Positions 54,964 to 63,762 of a stretch of DNA of 64,000 nucleotides are shown piece by piece. The stretch comes from Citrobacter sp. On2M (GTDB lineage Bacteria > Pseudomonadota > Gammaproteobacteria > Enterobacterales > Enterobacteriaceae). The stretch is taken from NCBI RefSeq assembly GCF_018035235.1, contig NZ_WPCV01000002.1, forward strand, positions 1,240,001 through 1,304,000. Direction: 5' to 3'. The notes under the pieces were generated by a model, which was not told the origin of the DNA, did not search any database, and was given only the letters and a program-made list of their open reading frames with translations. A program made the translations under genes and the position numbers. Position 1 is the stretch's first letter. Every line of letters starts with the position of its first letter.

Positions 54964-56628
54964 TTAGCCAAGTTCGTTGGGATTAAGTGCGCCAGGGATG
55001 TTTTTGATCTCTTCCCAGCGTTCGCCTTGCAAGCGATAACCTGTTGCCGGACCGGCATAATCATTGACGTCATTTACTGCGGACAGCACCTGTCCGTCGC
55101 CAACGATAATGGCGGAGGTATGCAGATAATCCCCGGTTAACTTGGCTTTCTGGATGTTGAGCATGTCCTGAGCGACATCGGTAAACCCGCCCTGAGCAAG
55201 GGCTTTCACCACTTCCAGACCGTTACGGTTTTTATTGATGATCTCTTGCGCAAACTTAATGTCTTCAACAATGTTTCGCTCCGGCATATCTTTCGAACCG
55301 TGAGCGTAGGTTGCAGCTTCCACTTCTTCATCGGTAATAGGCGGTAATCCCATTCCGGCAAAGACGGCCTGTAGCGCGCGCGCTGCTTTGTTGCGAATGG
55401 CGATAACGTCTTCTTCACGAACAGGACGCAACCCACCGTCTACCTTCAGATCGCGCTGAAGAACGTTGTAGTCGTCAAAATCCTCGGCATCCTCGTTAGA
55501 ACCCGCAAACATGTTGTCGTAGTTGGGCACTGCGGAATACCCGGAAGAGATGAAGTCAGTCCCGGGCAGGAACTGCATCAGCAGGCGCGCAGTACGGCGC
55601 ATATCCGAGTGGGTAAAGGTCTGGTCGTTACTGGAGGCGCATTCCAGATCCAGAGAAGAACAGATCAGGTTTTCTGCCAGCACGGCGCGGATACCCGACG
55701 GTACAGCGGAAGGCACACCGATGCAGCTTACGGAACCGTTTTGTAAACCCTGTACGCCAGCAGCTTTGGTGATGTAAATACAGCGGGCTTCCAGATAAAG
55801 CATCGATTTACCTTCGGCATAACCCATTTGAACTTCTGAGCCAGAACCGGAGGTAAAGCGCATTTTCAGACCGCGGGAGGCGTAGGAAGAGGCGAGGAAG
55901 CCTTTCGACCATGGCGTGTCGTCGCCGTCAGTAAAGACGGGTTCTGTACCATAGACGGAGATTGTTTCTGCATAGCAGGTGTGGCCTAGCATGCCGAGTT
56001 TCAGTTCAGTCGCTTCTTCCAGTGAACACTGGGTTAACACGCCAGGACGCCCAACCTGTGAGCCGACTAACAGTGCAATGGCGTTAAATGGCGCATAACG
56101 CGCAACAGCAACGGTGGTTTCCTGTTCGTCAAACCCGCGCCATGCGCCTTCAGCGGCATCAGCGGCAATCTGCACCGGGTTATCTTTAACGTTAGTGACG
56201 TGTGCCTGTTGAGACGGGGTACGACGAGCGCGCATTTTCTGCATGGCCATCATCATCTCAACGACGTTCATATGTGACACTACTTCGACAATTTTTGCCG
56301 GTGTCATTGCGGTGGTTAGCGGCACAATATCTTTGCGCTTCACGTTAGGATCGCAAAGCATATTGGCCAGTTTGACCGAATCCATCGCCATAACTTCTTC
56401 CGCGCGGGCCAGGTTAATGCCATAGCGGGCAATAAAATGGTCAATTAGGTCAAATTCACTGGCGGATTTGCCGTCCAGTTCAGTGACTGTACCGTTGACG
56501 ATTTTAATCGACGGTTTGGGGTCGTTCGGGCTTTCCATCGCAATGAAGCCTTCCTCGATCCACTCCTTAACGAAGCCATCCTGATTCACAGGGCGCTTCG
56601 CCAGTGCTTCAAATCTTTTCGATCTCAT
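54964..56628 (-). CDS. pduC: Propanediol dehydratase, large subunit
   Basis: This 554-residue catalytic alpha subunit (a TIM barrel) of the B12-dependent diol dehydratase is the first enzyme of propanediol breakdown. Length and sequence agree throughout with the enteric enzyme. It begins RSKRFEALAKRPVNQDGFV and contains DDTPWSKGFLASSYASRG and GTDFISSGYSAVPNYDNMF. It needs K+ and adenosylcobalamin. Confidence 0.97.
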   Translation of the reverse strand: MRSKRFEALAKRPVNQDGFVKEWIEEGFIAMESPNDPKPSIKIVNGTVTELDGKSASEFDLIDHFIARYGINLARAEEVMAMDSVKLANMLCDPNVKRKDIVPLTTAMTPAKIVEVVSHMNVVEMMMAMQKMRARRTPSQQAHVTNVKDNPVQIAADAAEGAWRGFDEQETTVAVARYAPFNAIALLVGSQVGRPGVLTQCSLEEATELKLGMLGHTCYAETISVYGTEPVFTDGDDTPWSKGFLASSYASRGLKMRFTSGSGSEVQMGYAEGKSMLYLEARCIYITKAAGVQGLQNGSVSCIGVPSAVPSGIRAVLAENLICSSLDLECASSNDQTFTHSDMRRTARLLMQFLPGTDFISSGYSAVPNYDNMFAGSNEDAEDFDDYNVLQRDLKVDGGLRPVREEDVIAIRNKAARALQAVFAGMGLPPITDEEVEAATYAHGSKDMPERNIVEDIKFAQEIINKNRNGLEVVKALAQGGFTDVAQDMLNIQKAKLTGDYLHTSAIIVGDGQVLSAVNDVNDYAGPATGYRLQGERWEEIKNIPGALNPNELG

Positions 56629-56646
56629 GAATCAGCCTCACTGATA

Positions 56647-57348
56647 TCAGATGTAGGACGGACGATCGTTTTTCGGCTCTGAGCCGAGAGTCCCGAGTAC
56701 GGTTTTACCGATTTCGCGGGCGGAGATAACGGCCTGGCGAACCGCGCCGGAATCGCCTGAAATGACCAGGATAGCTTCGTTACTGAAGCTGGTGCCGTGG
56801 GCTGGGGAGCTGTAGGCCACAACTTCCACGTTGGCAGATTTCAGCGCCGTATCAGCCATCAGGACACCCACGGATGCTGGTGCGCCGACAATGATGCCGC
56901 AGGCTCGACCAATCGGTGCGCCAAAGGCTTTTTCCAGCGCATAGCTGGCGCGCGCGGTGTATTGCATCTCGATATGACCGGCTTCGTTGGCATAAACGTC
57001 GCCAAAGGTGCGATCCAACTCTTTCAGTGCAACTTCAATGCCGCGTTTCACGTCGGAAACATCGTTGCCGCCGAGAATAATCAGTGACCCATGACCTGCA
57101 CCGCCTTTGGTATCACGTGGCAACTCGATGCTGACGACTTCAGTATTTGTGGCTTTTACCGCTTCATCGGCGGCCATGATGTGCGGGCCCGCACCTGTAC
57201 GTGCGCCAAGGATGCCAATAGATCGATAACGTTTTTCAAGTTTCATCGCGTCCAGTAAGGCGCTATCTACGTTGGCGATTACCAGACCGACTGTGTCGCC
57301 AATCGCGGTACCGACAAACTCCGTTAAACTGCAGCTTTTCTCTGTCAT
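56647..57348 (-). CDS. pduB: PduB' short form from internal start
   Basis: Met38 of PduB (ATG at 57348) starts MTEKSCSLTEFVG, the position of the internal start of Salmonella PduB'. Both forms are known shell components. A GAGA-containing sequence lies upstream, not a strong ribosome site, so use of this start here is inferred from the family. Confidence 0.7.
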   Translation of the reverse strand: MTEKSCSLTEFVGTAIGDTVGLVIANVDSALLDAMKLEKRYRSIGILGARTGAGPHIMAADEAVKATNTEVVSIELPRDTKGGAGHGSLIILGGNDVSDVKRGIEVALKELDRTFGDVYANEAGHIEMQYTARASYALEKAFGAPIGRACGIIVGAPASVGVLMADTALKSANVEVVAYSSPAHGTSFSNEAILVISGDSGAVRQAVISAREIGKTVLGTLGSEPKNDRPSYI

Positions 57349-57459
57349 AGCCGTTTCTCGTGTTGGAGGATTATTTTCAGGGATAGCCTGCTGTTCTGGC
57401 GTCGCCACGCGAGCAATCACCTGCGCCATGATCTGTTCAACCAGCTCATTGCTGCTCAT
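56647..57459 (-). CDS. pduB: Trimeric shell protein PduB
   Basis: The 270-residue protein has two permuted BMC domains and forms trimers in the shell. An N-terminal extension of 37 residues (SNELVEQIMAQVIARVA and a Pro-rich linker) resembles an encapsulation helix. In Salmonella it links the shell to the enzyme core. Its start overlaps the pduA stop by one base. A shorter form from an internal start is listed separately. Confidence 0.95.
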   Translation of the reverse strand: MSSNELVEQIMAQVIARVATPEQQAIPENNPPTRETAMTEKSCSLTEFVGTAIGDTVGLVIANVDSALLDAMKLEKRYRSIGILGARTGAGPHIMAADEAVKATNTEVVSIELPRDTKGGAGHGSLIILGGNDVSDVKRGIEVALKELDRTFGDVYANEAGHIEMQYTARASYALEKAFGAPIGRACGIIVGAPASVGVLMADTALKSANVEVVAYSSPAHGTSFSNEAILVISGDSGAVRQAVISAREIGKTVLGTLGSEPKNDRPSYI

Positions 57460-57740
57460 TAGCTAATTCCCTTCGGTAAGATTTTTTCTACATCGGTATG
57501 AGGGCGTGGAATGACGTGTACGGCTTTCACTTCTCCCACGTTTCGGGCTGCGGCGGCACCAGCATCTGTTGCTGCTTTGACAGCGCCGACATCGCCGCGG
57601 ACAATGACTGTTACCAGCCCCGAACCAATTTTTTCGTAGCCGACCAGCATTACATTGGCTGATTTCACCATTGCATCTGCGGCCTCTATGGCTGCAGTTA
57701 AGCCTTTGGTTTCTACCATTCCTAACGCTTCTTGTTGCAT
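57459..57740 (-). CDS. pduA: Major shell protein PduA
   Basis: This 93-residue hexameric BMC-domain protein is a principal facet component and forms the pore that admits propanediol. It has the [20 protein letters not shown] start and a KIGSGLVTV pore segment. It is the first gene of the long minus-strand pdu operon. Its promoter must lie in the 525 bases shared with the divergent pduF. Confidence 0.96.
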
Positions 57741-58265
57741 AAAGACCTCGCCTGGGTTGTCCCGATGTTCATGACTATAAAAAGAAGCGAGGAAAAAGAA
57801 TGGCTGACTTGAAAGTATGAGTGAAAAAATAGTGAGGTTCTGGTGATATAAAATTGCTGTTATTTATTTTATAGTGTTGTTTTTATTGAATATATTATGA
57901 AATGCTGATGTGATTATTTGGCTATGTTAATTCCATATTTACACTTTTTAACGTGACAGGTGAAATATCATTTGCTATGCGGGGGGGATGAATTTGTGAC
58001 GGTTATCTGAAAACAAGATTATGCTATTGGCAATATTTTATTATTTTTAAAATGTACATGTAATAGAGGAATTCCACGTCATCTGGCTTTGTTTAATAAA
58101 AGTGATCGCAAGAATTTGCTATCGCAACACGATTTTGAAAGTCATATCGCCCTCAGATTGCCAACAATTTGCCGACATGGCTTTTTATAGTAAGCCTCGA
58201 AGTATTCTACTTGCCAGCAAGGAGTCCGCTGGTAAAGACACGAACTCTGCTTAGAAGGTGTCACA
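57741..58265. other. pduA-pduF divergent regulatory region
   Basis: This 525-base AT-rich stretch lacks a gene and separates the pdu operon from pduF. It should carry both promoters and the PocR-controlled activator sites. Visible are a CRP-like sequence (57995-58010), a run of seven G (57981-57987), and repeated TTTGCTAT or TGCTAT motifs at 57971, 58022 and 58115. Confidence 0.6.
57995..58010 (+). promoter_or_regulatory. CRP-like site in the pdu control region
   Basis: TGTGACGGTTATCTGA has a perfect left half (TGTGA), the right spacing of six, and a right half TCTGA that matches TCACA at three of five. CRP is known to stimulate pdu/cob transcription in Salmonella. It lies midway between the two divergent starts. 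Confidence 0.35.
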
Positions 58266-59075
58266 ATGAACGATTCACTAAAAGCGCAATGCATTGCTGA
58301 GTTTTTGGGTACCGGGCTGTTTTTGTTTTTTGGAATTGGATGCCTGAGCGCCCTGAAAGTCGCAGGTGCCAGCCTGGGATTGTGGGAGATCTGCATCATA
58401 TGGGGTCTGGGGATCTCGCTTGCAGTTTACCTGACGGCCGGAATTTCTGGTGCACATCTCAATCCTGCTATTACTATCGCTCTGTGGTTATTTGCCTGCT
58501 TTCCGGGGCGCAAGGTTTTGCCTTATACCGTGGCTCAGGTCGCGGGGGCCTTCGGTGGCGCTCTGCTGGCTTATTTGCTCTATGGCAGTCTGTTTACCGA
58601 GTATGAATCAGCCCACCAGATGATACGCGGAAGTCTTGAAAGCCTGCAACTTGCCAGCATATTCAGTACTTATCCTGCCGCCGCGCTCAGTGTCTGGCAG
58701 GCCGCGCTGGTTGAAGTGGTGATTACCTCGATTCTGATGGGGATGATCATGGCGCTGACCGACGACGGTAACGGTGTTCCCAAGGGGCCGTTAGCGCCGT
58801 TGCTGATTGGTATTCTCGTTGCTGTTATCGGCGCATCCACCGGCCCGCTTACCGGATTTGCAATGAATCCGGCACGTGATTTTGGTCCCAAATTGTTTGC
58901 CTGGATGGCCGGATGGGGAGATGTCGCGATGACCGGCGGACGTGATATCCCATACTTCATTGTTCCGATTGTGGCCCCCATCATCGGCGCCTGCGCGGGT
59001 GCTGCAATTTATCGTTATTTTATTGGCAAAAATTTACCGTGTAATGCGTGTAAGCTGGAGGAAAATGAGAGCTAG
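58266..59075 (+). CDS. pduF: Propanediol diffusion facilitator PduF
   Basis: This 269-residue aquaporin/glycerol-facilitator-family protein has six membrane helices and two NPA loops: SGAHLNPAITIA (about 62-73) and GFAMNPARDFGP. The Asp after the second NPA-R marks the glyceroporin branch. It lets 1,2-propanediol enter the cell. It is divergent from the pdu operon and precedes pocR; a strong hairpin lies between them. Confidence 0.95.
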   Translation: MNDSLKAQCIAEFLGTGLFLFFGIGCLSALKVAGASLGLWEICIIWGLGISLAVYLTAGISGAHLNPAITIALWLFACFPGRKVLPYTVAQVAGAFGGALLAYLLYGSLFTEYESAHQMIRGSLESLQLASIFSTYPAAALSVWQAALVEVVITSILMGMIMALTDDGNGVPKGPLAPLLIGILVAVIGASTGPLTGFAMNPARDFGPKLFAWMAGWGDVAMTGGRDIPYFIVPIVAPIIGACAGAAIYRYFIGKNLPCNACKLEENES

Positions 59076-59143
59076 CTTCACGGAAAAAGCTTATTTTTGA
59101 AAGGTAAAAACTGTTTTCGTGATCCGGTTTCCTGAACCGCTGA

Positions 59144-59171
59144 AAAAGTCTCCCAACAATGGGAGACTTTT
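59144..59171 (+). terminator. Hairpin terminator after pduF
   Basis: AAAAGTCTCCCA and TGGGAGACTTTT form a perfect 12-bp stem with a 4-base loop (ACAA). The T-run is four inside the stem and G follows, so some read-through into pocR is possible. Confidence 0.75.
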
Positions 59172-59275
59172 GTTATGTTCGCTGATGACTTTCATCATTG
59201 CTCAGAATGGCAGGATGAAAATGAATGTGAATAATATGTTTCTTTATAACAATAAATTAACTGAGAGGTTTTATC

Positions 59276-60187
59276 ATGATTTCTGCGAGTGCCCTGAACT
59301 CAGAACTCATTAATAAAATCGCACAGGATTTTGCACAGGCCACCAGTCTGGCCGTTGTGGTTGTCAATATTCACGGTGATGAAATTTCTGAGCTCTTTAA
59401 TTTCACTCCTTTTTGCCAGTTGATGCGCCAGCATCCTCAGCACAGCACCCGTTGTCGTATGAGCGACCGCTGCGGAGGGCTGGAAGCGTCTAAATCCGAT
59501 CAACCCTGCATCTATCGTTGTCATGCCGGACTTACTGATTTTTCCATTCCTCTGGTCATCGCGGGCCACCTGGTTGGGTTTGTGCTCTGTGGTCAGGTAC
59601 GCTTAAGTAACGACGTTGGTCTGGTTGATATTCTCAACGTCGATGACCGCTGGCAAGCTGATCCCGAACTGGTCAATGAATTTCGAAATGTACCGGAAAT
59701 GGACTATTCACGAGTCATCGCCTCAGCAGATCTGCTGAAACTCATTGTAGAAAACTGTCTTAAGAAACAACTTAATTTTGTCGTTATCAAAGACAATCCA
59801 CAGCAGTCAGAGCCGGTACGCACTAACCGCAGTACCAATCCGCATGACAGTAAGATGAAAAAAGCCCTGCGCTATATTGATGCGCATTTATCAGACGAAT
59901 TGCGTCTGGAAGATGTCGCCTCACATGTTTTCCTTAGCCCTTACTATTTCAGTAAATTGTTCAAAAAATATCAGGGTATCGGTTTTAACGCATGGGTAAA
60001 CCAACAGAGAATGGCAAGTGCCAAAGAGTTGCTTTGCCACAGTGACTGGAGTATAGCCAGCATTGCGCGTAATTTAGGCTTTTCGCAAACCAGCTATTTT
60101 TGCAAGGTGTTCCGTCAAACGTATCAGGTTACGCCGCAGGCATTTCGCCAGCAAATAAATGTCATTTCACGCGGAGAGTCTGCGTAA
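59276..60187 (+). CDS. pocR: AraC-family regulator PocR
   Basis: The 303-residue activator of the pdu and cob/cbi operons responds to 1,2-propanediol. The N-terminal PocR sensory domain has Cys-rich segments (CRMSDRCGG and CIYRCHAG). The C-terminal AraC domain has two helix-turn-helix motifs (LEDVASHVFLSPYYFSKLF and IASIARNLGFSQTSYF). The start has a GAGAGG ribosome site. It sits between its two target operons. Confidence 0.96.
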   Translation: MISASALNSELINKIAQDFAQATSLAVVVVNIHGDEISELFNFTPFCQLMRQHPQHSTRCRMSDRCGGLEASKSDQPCIYRCHAGLTDFSIPLVIAGHLVGFVLCGQVRLSNDVGLVDILNVDDRWQADPELVNEFRNVPEMDYSRVIASADLLKLIVENCLKKQLNFVVIKDNPQQSEPVRTNRSTNPHDSKMKKALRYIDAHLSDELRLEDVASHVFLSPYYFSKLFKKYQGIGFNAWVNQQRMASAKELLCHSDWSIASIARNLGFSQTSYFCKVFRQTYQVTPQAFRQQINVISRGESA

Positions 60188-60206
60188 ATAGCAATATTTT
60201 GCTATT
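60187..60206. repeat. Short inverted repeat at the end of pocR
   Basis: AATAGCAA and TTGCTATT are exact complements separated by four bases. The right half is the same TTTGCTAT-type motif that recurs before pduA and pduF. It could be a weak terminator or a regulator site. Confidence 0.7.
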
Positions 60207-60532
60207 GCCGATTTTTGATATGTGGTGCTATGCCAATCATTATAAAATGAAAAATAATGACAGCTGCCAATAAATTGTCATAGCGCAACAAAATAATAGT
60301 ATTAGAGGGATAAACTGCACCAGTTTTTATTTTTGTGATGAGATACAGTGTCTGTGTGAAGGACTTTCTTTATTCTTTAACGACATTTTCATTCAGAATA
60401 CGAACTTATGAAGTCAATGGGTTAAAGCCAGAATATTGGCTGAATGAACCCGGAAAGATTTTAAATTGAATTATTGTCATGAGGTCGTGAATTTACCTCA
60501 TAACATAGAGCTTAATTAATCAGGCTCTTGAA
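60188..60532 (+). other. pocR-cbi intergenic region upstream of the riboswitch
   Basis: These 345 bases contain no gene and should hold the PocR-dependent cbi promoter. GCTAT motifs occur at 60201 and 60227. I could not choose a promoter pair with confidence. Confidence 0.5.
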
Positions 60533-60684
60533 CTGACAGGTTTGCCACGTTTGTGGCAGGGAAGGGGGTGAGAATCCCCCGCAGCCCCCGCTGCTGTGAT
60601 GCTGACGACCCCGTATTGACCACTGATCGCAAGATTGGGAAGGGCGGGTGAGGATGACGCTAAGCCAGAAGACCTGCCTGTCAG
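60533..60684 (+). ncRNA. Cobalamin riboswitch
   Basis: The B12 box reads AGCCAGAAGACCTGCC (60663-60678). The outer stem is a perfect 8-bp pair, CTGACAGG (60533-60540) with CCTGTCAG (60677-60684). Between them lie the GGCAGGGAAGGGGGTGAGAA and CCCCCGCAGCCCCC parts of the conserved core. Adenosylcobalamin binding would repress the cbi operon, whose first start codon is 99 bases downstream. Confidence 0.93.
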
Positions 60685-60783
60685 TGACTACCAACAACTT
60701 CGGTGGGAAGTGGGTGGTTCAGATGCATACAGTCGAGAGACTGGGTATCTCTACACCCCTACCACCCTGAACAGGATCAGGGT

Positions 60784-62163
60784 ATGGCGGCCAATTTTCA
60801 CGCATTTGTTCTTGCAGGTACCGGAAGCGGCTGTGGTAAAACCACGGTGACGCTGGGCTTGTTGAGCTTGTTGAAAAAGCGCGGATTACGCGTCCAGCCT
60901 TGCAAAGTCGGTCCTGATTACCTTGATACCGGCTGGCATACCGCGGTGTGCGGTACCGCTTCCCGCAATCTTGATAGCTTCATGCTTCCCGTTCCCACGC
61001 TGAACGCATTATTTCGCGAGCAGATGCAACATGCGGATATCGCCGTTATCGAAGGTGTCATGGGACTGTATGACGGCTATGGTACCGACCCAAACTATTG
61101 CAGCACTGCCGCGATGGCTAAACAGTTAGGCTGTCCGGTTATCTTATTGGTTGATGGCAAAGCCGTTTCCACCTCGATCGCCGCAACGGTAATGGGCTTT
61201 CAGCATTTTGATCCAACCCTGAACATCGCAGGCGTCATTGTTAATCGGGTCAACAGCGAAACACATTACCAACTGCTGAAGGTGGCGATCGAACGTTACT
61301 GCGCCGTACCCGTCTTAGGCTACGTTCCCCGTGTGGACGGCATTGCGCTTCCTGAACGTCATCTGGGTTTAGTTACCGCGCGCGAGTCGGTTATCAGCCA
61401 GCAACCGTGGCAGGCATTCGCCGCGACGCTGGAGCAAACCCTTGATATCGACGCGTTGTTGGCATTAAGCCAGTTAAACACCCTTCCTGTTGGCGAATGG
61501 CCCGCGCTACCGGCAGCAGACGCAGGGGCAGGGCTAACGCTTGCCATCGCCGATGACGAAGCATTCAACTTTTACTATCCGGACAATATTACGCTGCTGG
61601 AGCGCACGGGGCTTAAGATTGTCCGTTTTAGCCCCTTGCACGACAACTGCTTACCCGACTGTCAGATGATCTGGCTAGGAGGCGGATATCCTGAGTTACA
61701 TGCTGCAGCGCTGGCCGGAAATGTCCCGATGCTTGAACAGTTGCGGGCGGCGCACCAACGAGGCGTCGCGATTTACGCGGAGTGTGGGGGACTGATGTAT
61801 CTCGGTAGTTCACTTGAGGACAGTCAGGGCGAGACCTGGTTGATGGCGGATATTATTCCCGGCCACAGCAAAATGGGTAAACGTTTGACCCGATTTGGTT
61901 ACTGTGAAGCGCAGGCCGCGCAGCAAACATTATTAACTGCCAAAGGCGAAGTGCTGCGCGGTCATGAATTCCACTACTCCGATTTTACCCCTGAAACGTC
62001 AGCAGTGATGAACTGTCGCAAAGTTCGCGATGGCAAAACGCTGCAAGCCTGGTCTGGTGGCTGGCAGTCAGGAAATACCTTCGCCAGCTATCTACACGTT
62101 CATTTTGCTCAACGCCCGCAGATGCTTAACCATTGGCTGGCAGCCGCGAGGAGTGCGCTATGA
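60784..62163 (+). CDS. cbiA: Cobyrinic acid a,c-diamide synthase
   Basis: The 459-residue ATP-dependent amidotransferase amidates the a and c side chains of cobyrinic acid. The N-terminal P-loop is AGTGSGCGKTT, and the C-terminal glutaminase has the nucleophile Cys in YAECGGLMYLGS. The ATG at 60784 is preceded by GGATCAGGG and gives the usual MAA start. A longer frame from 60703 would run through the riboswitch expression region. It overlaps cbiB (ATGA). Confidence 0.96.
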   Translation: MAANFHAFVLAGTGSGCGKTTVTLGLLSLLKKRGLRVQPCKVGPDYLDTGWHTAVCGTASRNLDSFMLPVPTLNALFREQMQHADIAVIEGVMGLYDGYGTDPNYCSTAAMAKQLGCPVILLVDGKAVSTSIAATVMGFQHFDPTLNIAGVIVNRVNSETHYQLLKVAIERYCAVPVLGYVPRVDGIALPERHLGLVTARESVISQQPWQAFAATLEQTLDIDALLALSQLNTLPVGEWPALPAADAGAGLTLAIADDEAFNFYYPDNITLLERTGLKIVRFSPLHDNCLPDCQMIWLGGGYPELHAAALAGNVPMLEQLRAAHQRGVAIYAECGGLMYLGSSLEDSQGETWLMADIIPGHSKMGKRLTRFGYCEAQAAQQTLLTAKGEVLRGHEFHYSDFTPETSAVMNCRKVRDGKTLQAWSGGWQSGNTFASYLHVHFAQRPQMLNHWLAAARSAL

Positions 62164-63119
62164 CGATCCTCGCGTGGTGTGTTGCCTGGCTACTCGATTT
62201 TATCATTGGCGATCCGCAGAACTGGCCGCATCCGGTGCGCTGGATTGGCAATCTGATTTCTGCCGTGCAACGTGTTGTTCGGCGTTACTGCCATAGCGAC
62301 CGCGCGTTACGCATCGGTGGCGCGCTGATGTGGATTGTAGTGGTTGGACTGACCTGGGCTGTGTCCTGGGGAATACTGGCGCTGGCGCAATCAATTCATC
62401 CCTGGTTTGGTTGGGTTGTTGAGGTCTGGATGATTTTCACCGTGCTGGCCGGGCGCTGCCTGGCAAACGCCGCGCAGGATGTAGAACGTCCGCTACGTGC
62501 CGGTAACCTGGCCGCCAGTCGGGAAAAGCTGTCATGGATTGTGGGACGTGATACCTCGCAACTACAACCGCCGCAGATTAATCGCGGTGTAGTGGAAACC
62601 GTAGCGGAGAATACCGTTGACGGCATTATCGCGCCGCTGTTCTTCCTGCTTCTCGGTGGTGCGCCCCTGGCGATGGCCTATAAAGCGGTAAACACCCTTG
62701 ACTCCATGGTGGGCTACAAACATGAAAAATACCGAGCCATCGGTATGGTCAGCGCCCGTCTGGATGATATCGCAAATTATATTCCCGCGAGACTGAGCTG
62801 GTTGCTGCTGAGCGCTGCAGCATTTTTATGCCGCCAGAACGGCGCACGAGCTTTGCAGATTGGCTGGCGCGATCGCTATAACCACAGCAGCCCAAACTGT
62901 GCGTGGTCGGAGGCATCCGTGGCCGGGGCATTAGGCATTCGTCTGGGTGGTCCTAATGACTACTTTGGCGAGCGCGTTGAGAAACCGTGGATCGGTGATG
63001 CGCAGCGCGACATTTCGGTAGACGACATTTCCCATACGATTCGATTGATGTGGGTGGCATCGACGCTGGCACTGGCGCTGTTTATTGCGCTGCGGTGGCT
63101 GCTGGTCGGTGTGGCCTGA
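62160..63119 (+). CDS. cbiB: Adenosylcobinamide-phosphate synthase CbiB
   Basis: This 319-residue membrane protein attaches aminopropanol phosphate to adenosylcobyric acid. The aminopropanol arm derives from the threonine phosphate made by PduX in this same window. It begins TILAWCVAWLLDFIIGDPQ and has VETVAENTVDGIIAPLFF and NTLDSMVGYKHEKY motifs, with about four to five hydrophobic helices. The start overlaps the cbiA stop. Confidence 0.95.
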   Translation: MTILAWCVAWLLDFIIGDPQNWPHPVRWIGNLISAVQRVVRRYCHSDRALRIGGALMWIVVVGLTWAVSWGILALAQSIHPWFGWVVEVWMIFTVLAGRCLANAAQDVERPLRAGNLAASREKLSWIVGRDTSQLQPPQINRGVVETVAENTVDGIIAPLFFLLLGGAPLAMAYKAVNTLDSMVGYKHEKYRAIGMVSARLDDIANYIPARLSWLLLSAAAFLCRQNGARALQIGWRDRYNHSSPNCAWSEASVAGALGIRLGGPNDYFGERVEKPWIGDAQRDISVDDISHTIRLMWVASTLALALFIALRWLLVGVA

Positions 63120-63129
63120 GGACAACACC

Positions 63130-63762
63130 ATGCAATATATCCAGCAACCCCAGGCGATTGAGGCCAAAAGTTTCGACATTATTGGCGAGATTATTCGTGA
63201 AACACGCCCGGACTATCAGTTTGCCAGCCCGTTACATGAAGCCATTATCAAGCGGGTCATTCATACAACCGCGGATTTCGACTGGCTGGACATTCTGTGG
63301 TTTTCCAGTGATGTGCTGGAACAGTTTTGTGCGGCGCTTAGCCGCTCAAGCGTGATTTATACCGATACCACGATGGCTCTGTCCGGGATTAATAAAACGT
63401 TGCTGGCAAAATTTGGCGGTGAATGCCGCTGCTACATCAGCGACCCACGGGTTGTGCGGACGGCCAAAGAGCAGGGCATTACTCGCTCGATGGCGGCCGT
63501 CGATATCGCAGTGAAGGAAGAAGGTGAAAAGCTGTTTGTGTTTGGTAACGCGCCGACAGCGTTGTTTCGCCTGCTGGAGCATGATGTCGCCGTCAGTGGT
63601 GTGGTTGGCGTACCGGTAGGGTTCGTCGGTGCCGAAGAGTCGAAAGATGCGCTCACCCAAAGCAGTCTGCCCGCCATTGCCGCGTTAGGCCGTAAAGGGG
63701 GAAGTAATGTCGCTGCCGCTATCGTCAATGCCATGCTTTATCACATGCAGGGGGCGCGATGA
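63130..63762 (+). CDS. cbiC: Precorrin-8X / cobalt-precorrin-8 methylmutase CbiC
   Basis: The 210-residue enzyme moves a methyl group from C-11 to C-12 of the corrin ring in the anaerobic cobalt-early pathway. The conserved His is in [10 protein letters not shown] (His at about 44). [12 protein letters not shown] follows in the second half. The ATG at 63130 has a GAGGA ribosome site and gives the usual MQYIQQP start. It overlaps cbiD by four bases. Confidence 0.95.
   Translation: MQYIQQPQAIEAKSFDIIGEIIRETRPDYQFASPLHEAIIKRVIHTTADFDWLDILWFSSDVLEQFCAALSRSSVIYTDTTMALSGINKTLLAKFGGECRCYISDPRVVRTAKEQGITRSMAAVDIAVKEEGEKLFVFGNAPTALFRLLEHDVAVSGVVGVPVGFVGAEESKDALTQSSLPAIAALGRKGGSNVAAAIVNAMLYHMQGAR

Noticed and set aside
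57981-57987. Run of seven G in the pduA-pduF control region as a phase-variable promoter spacer
   Set aside because: Seven bases is short for frequent slippage, and no promoter elements could be placed around it.
59119-59313. A 64-codon plus-strand frame between pduF and pocR
   Set aside because: It spans the pduF terminator hairpin and overlaps the pocR start in another frame, with no ribosome site or recognisable product.
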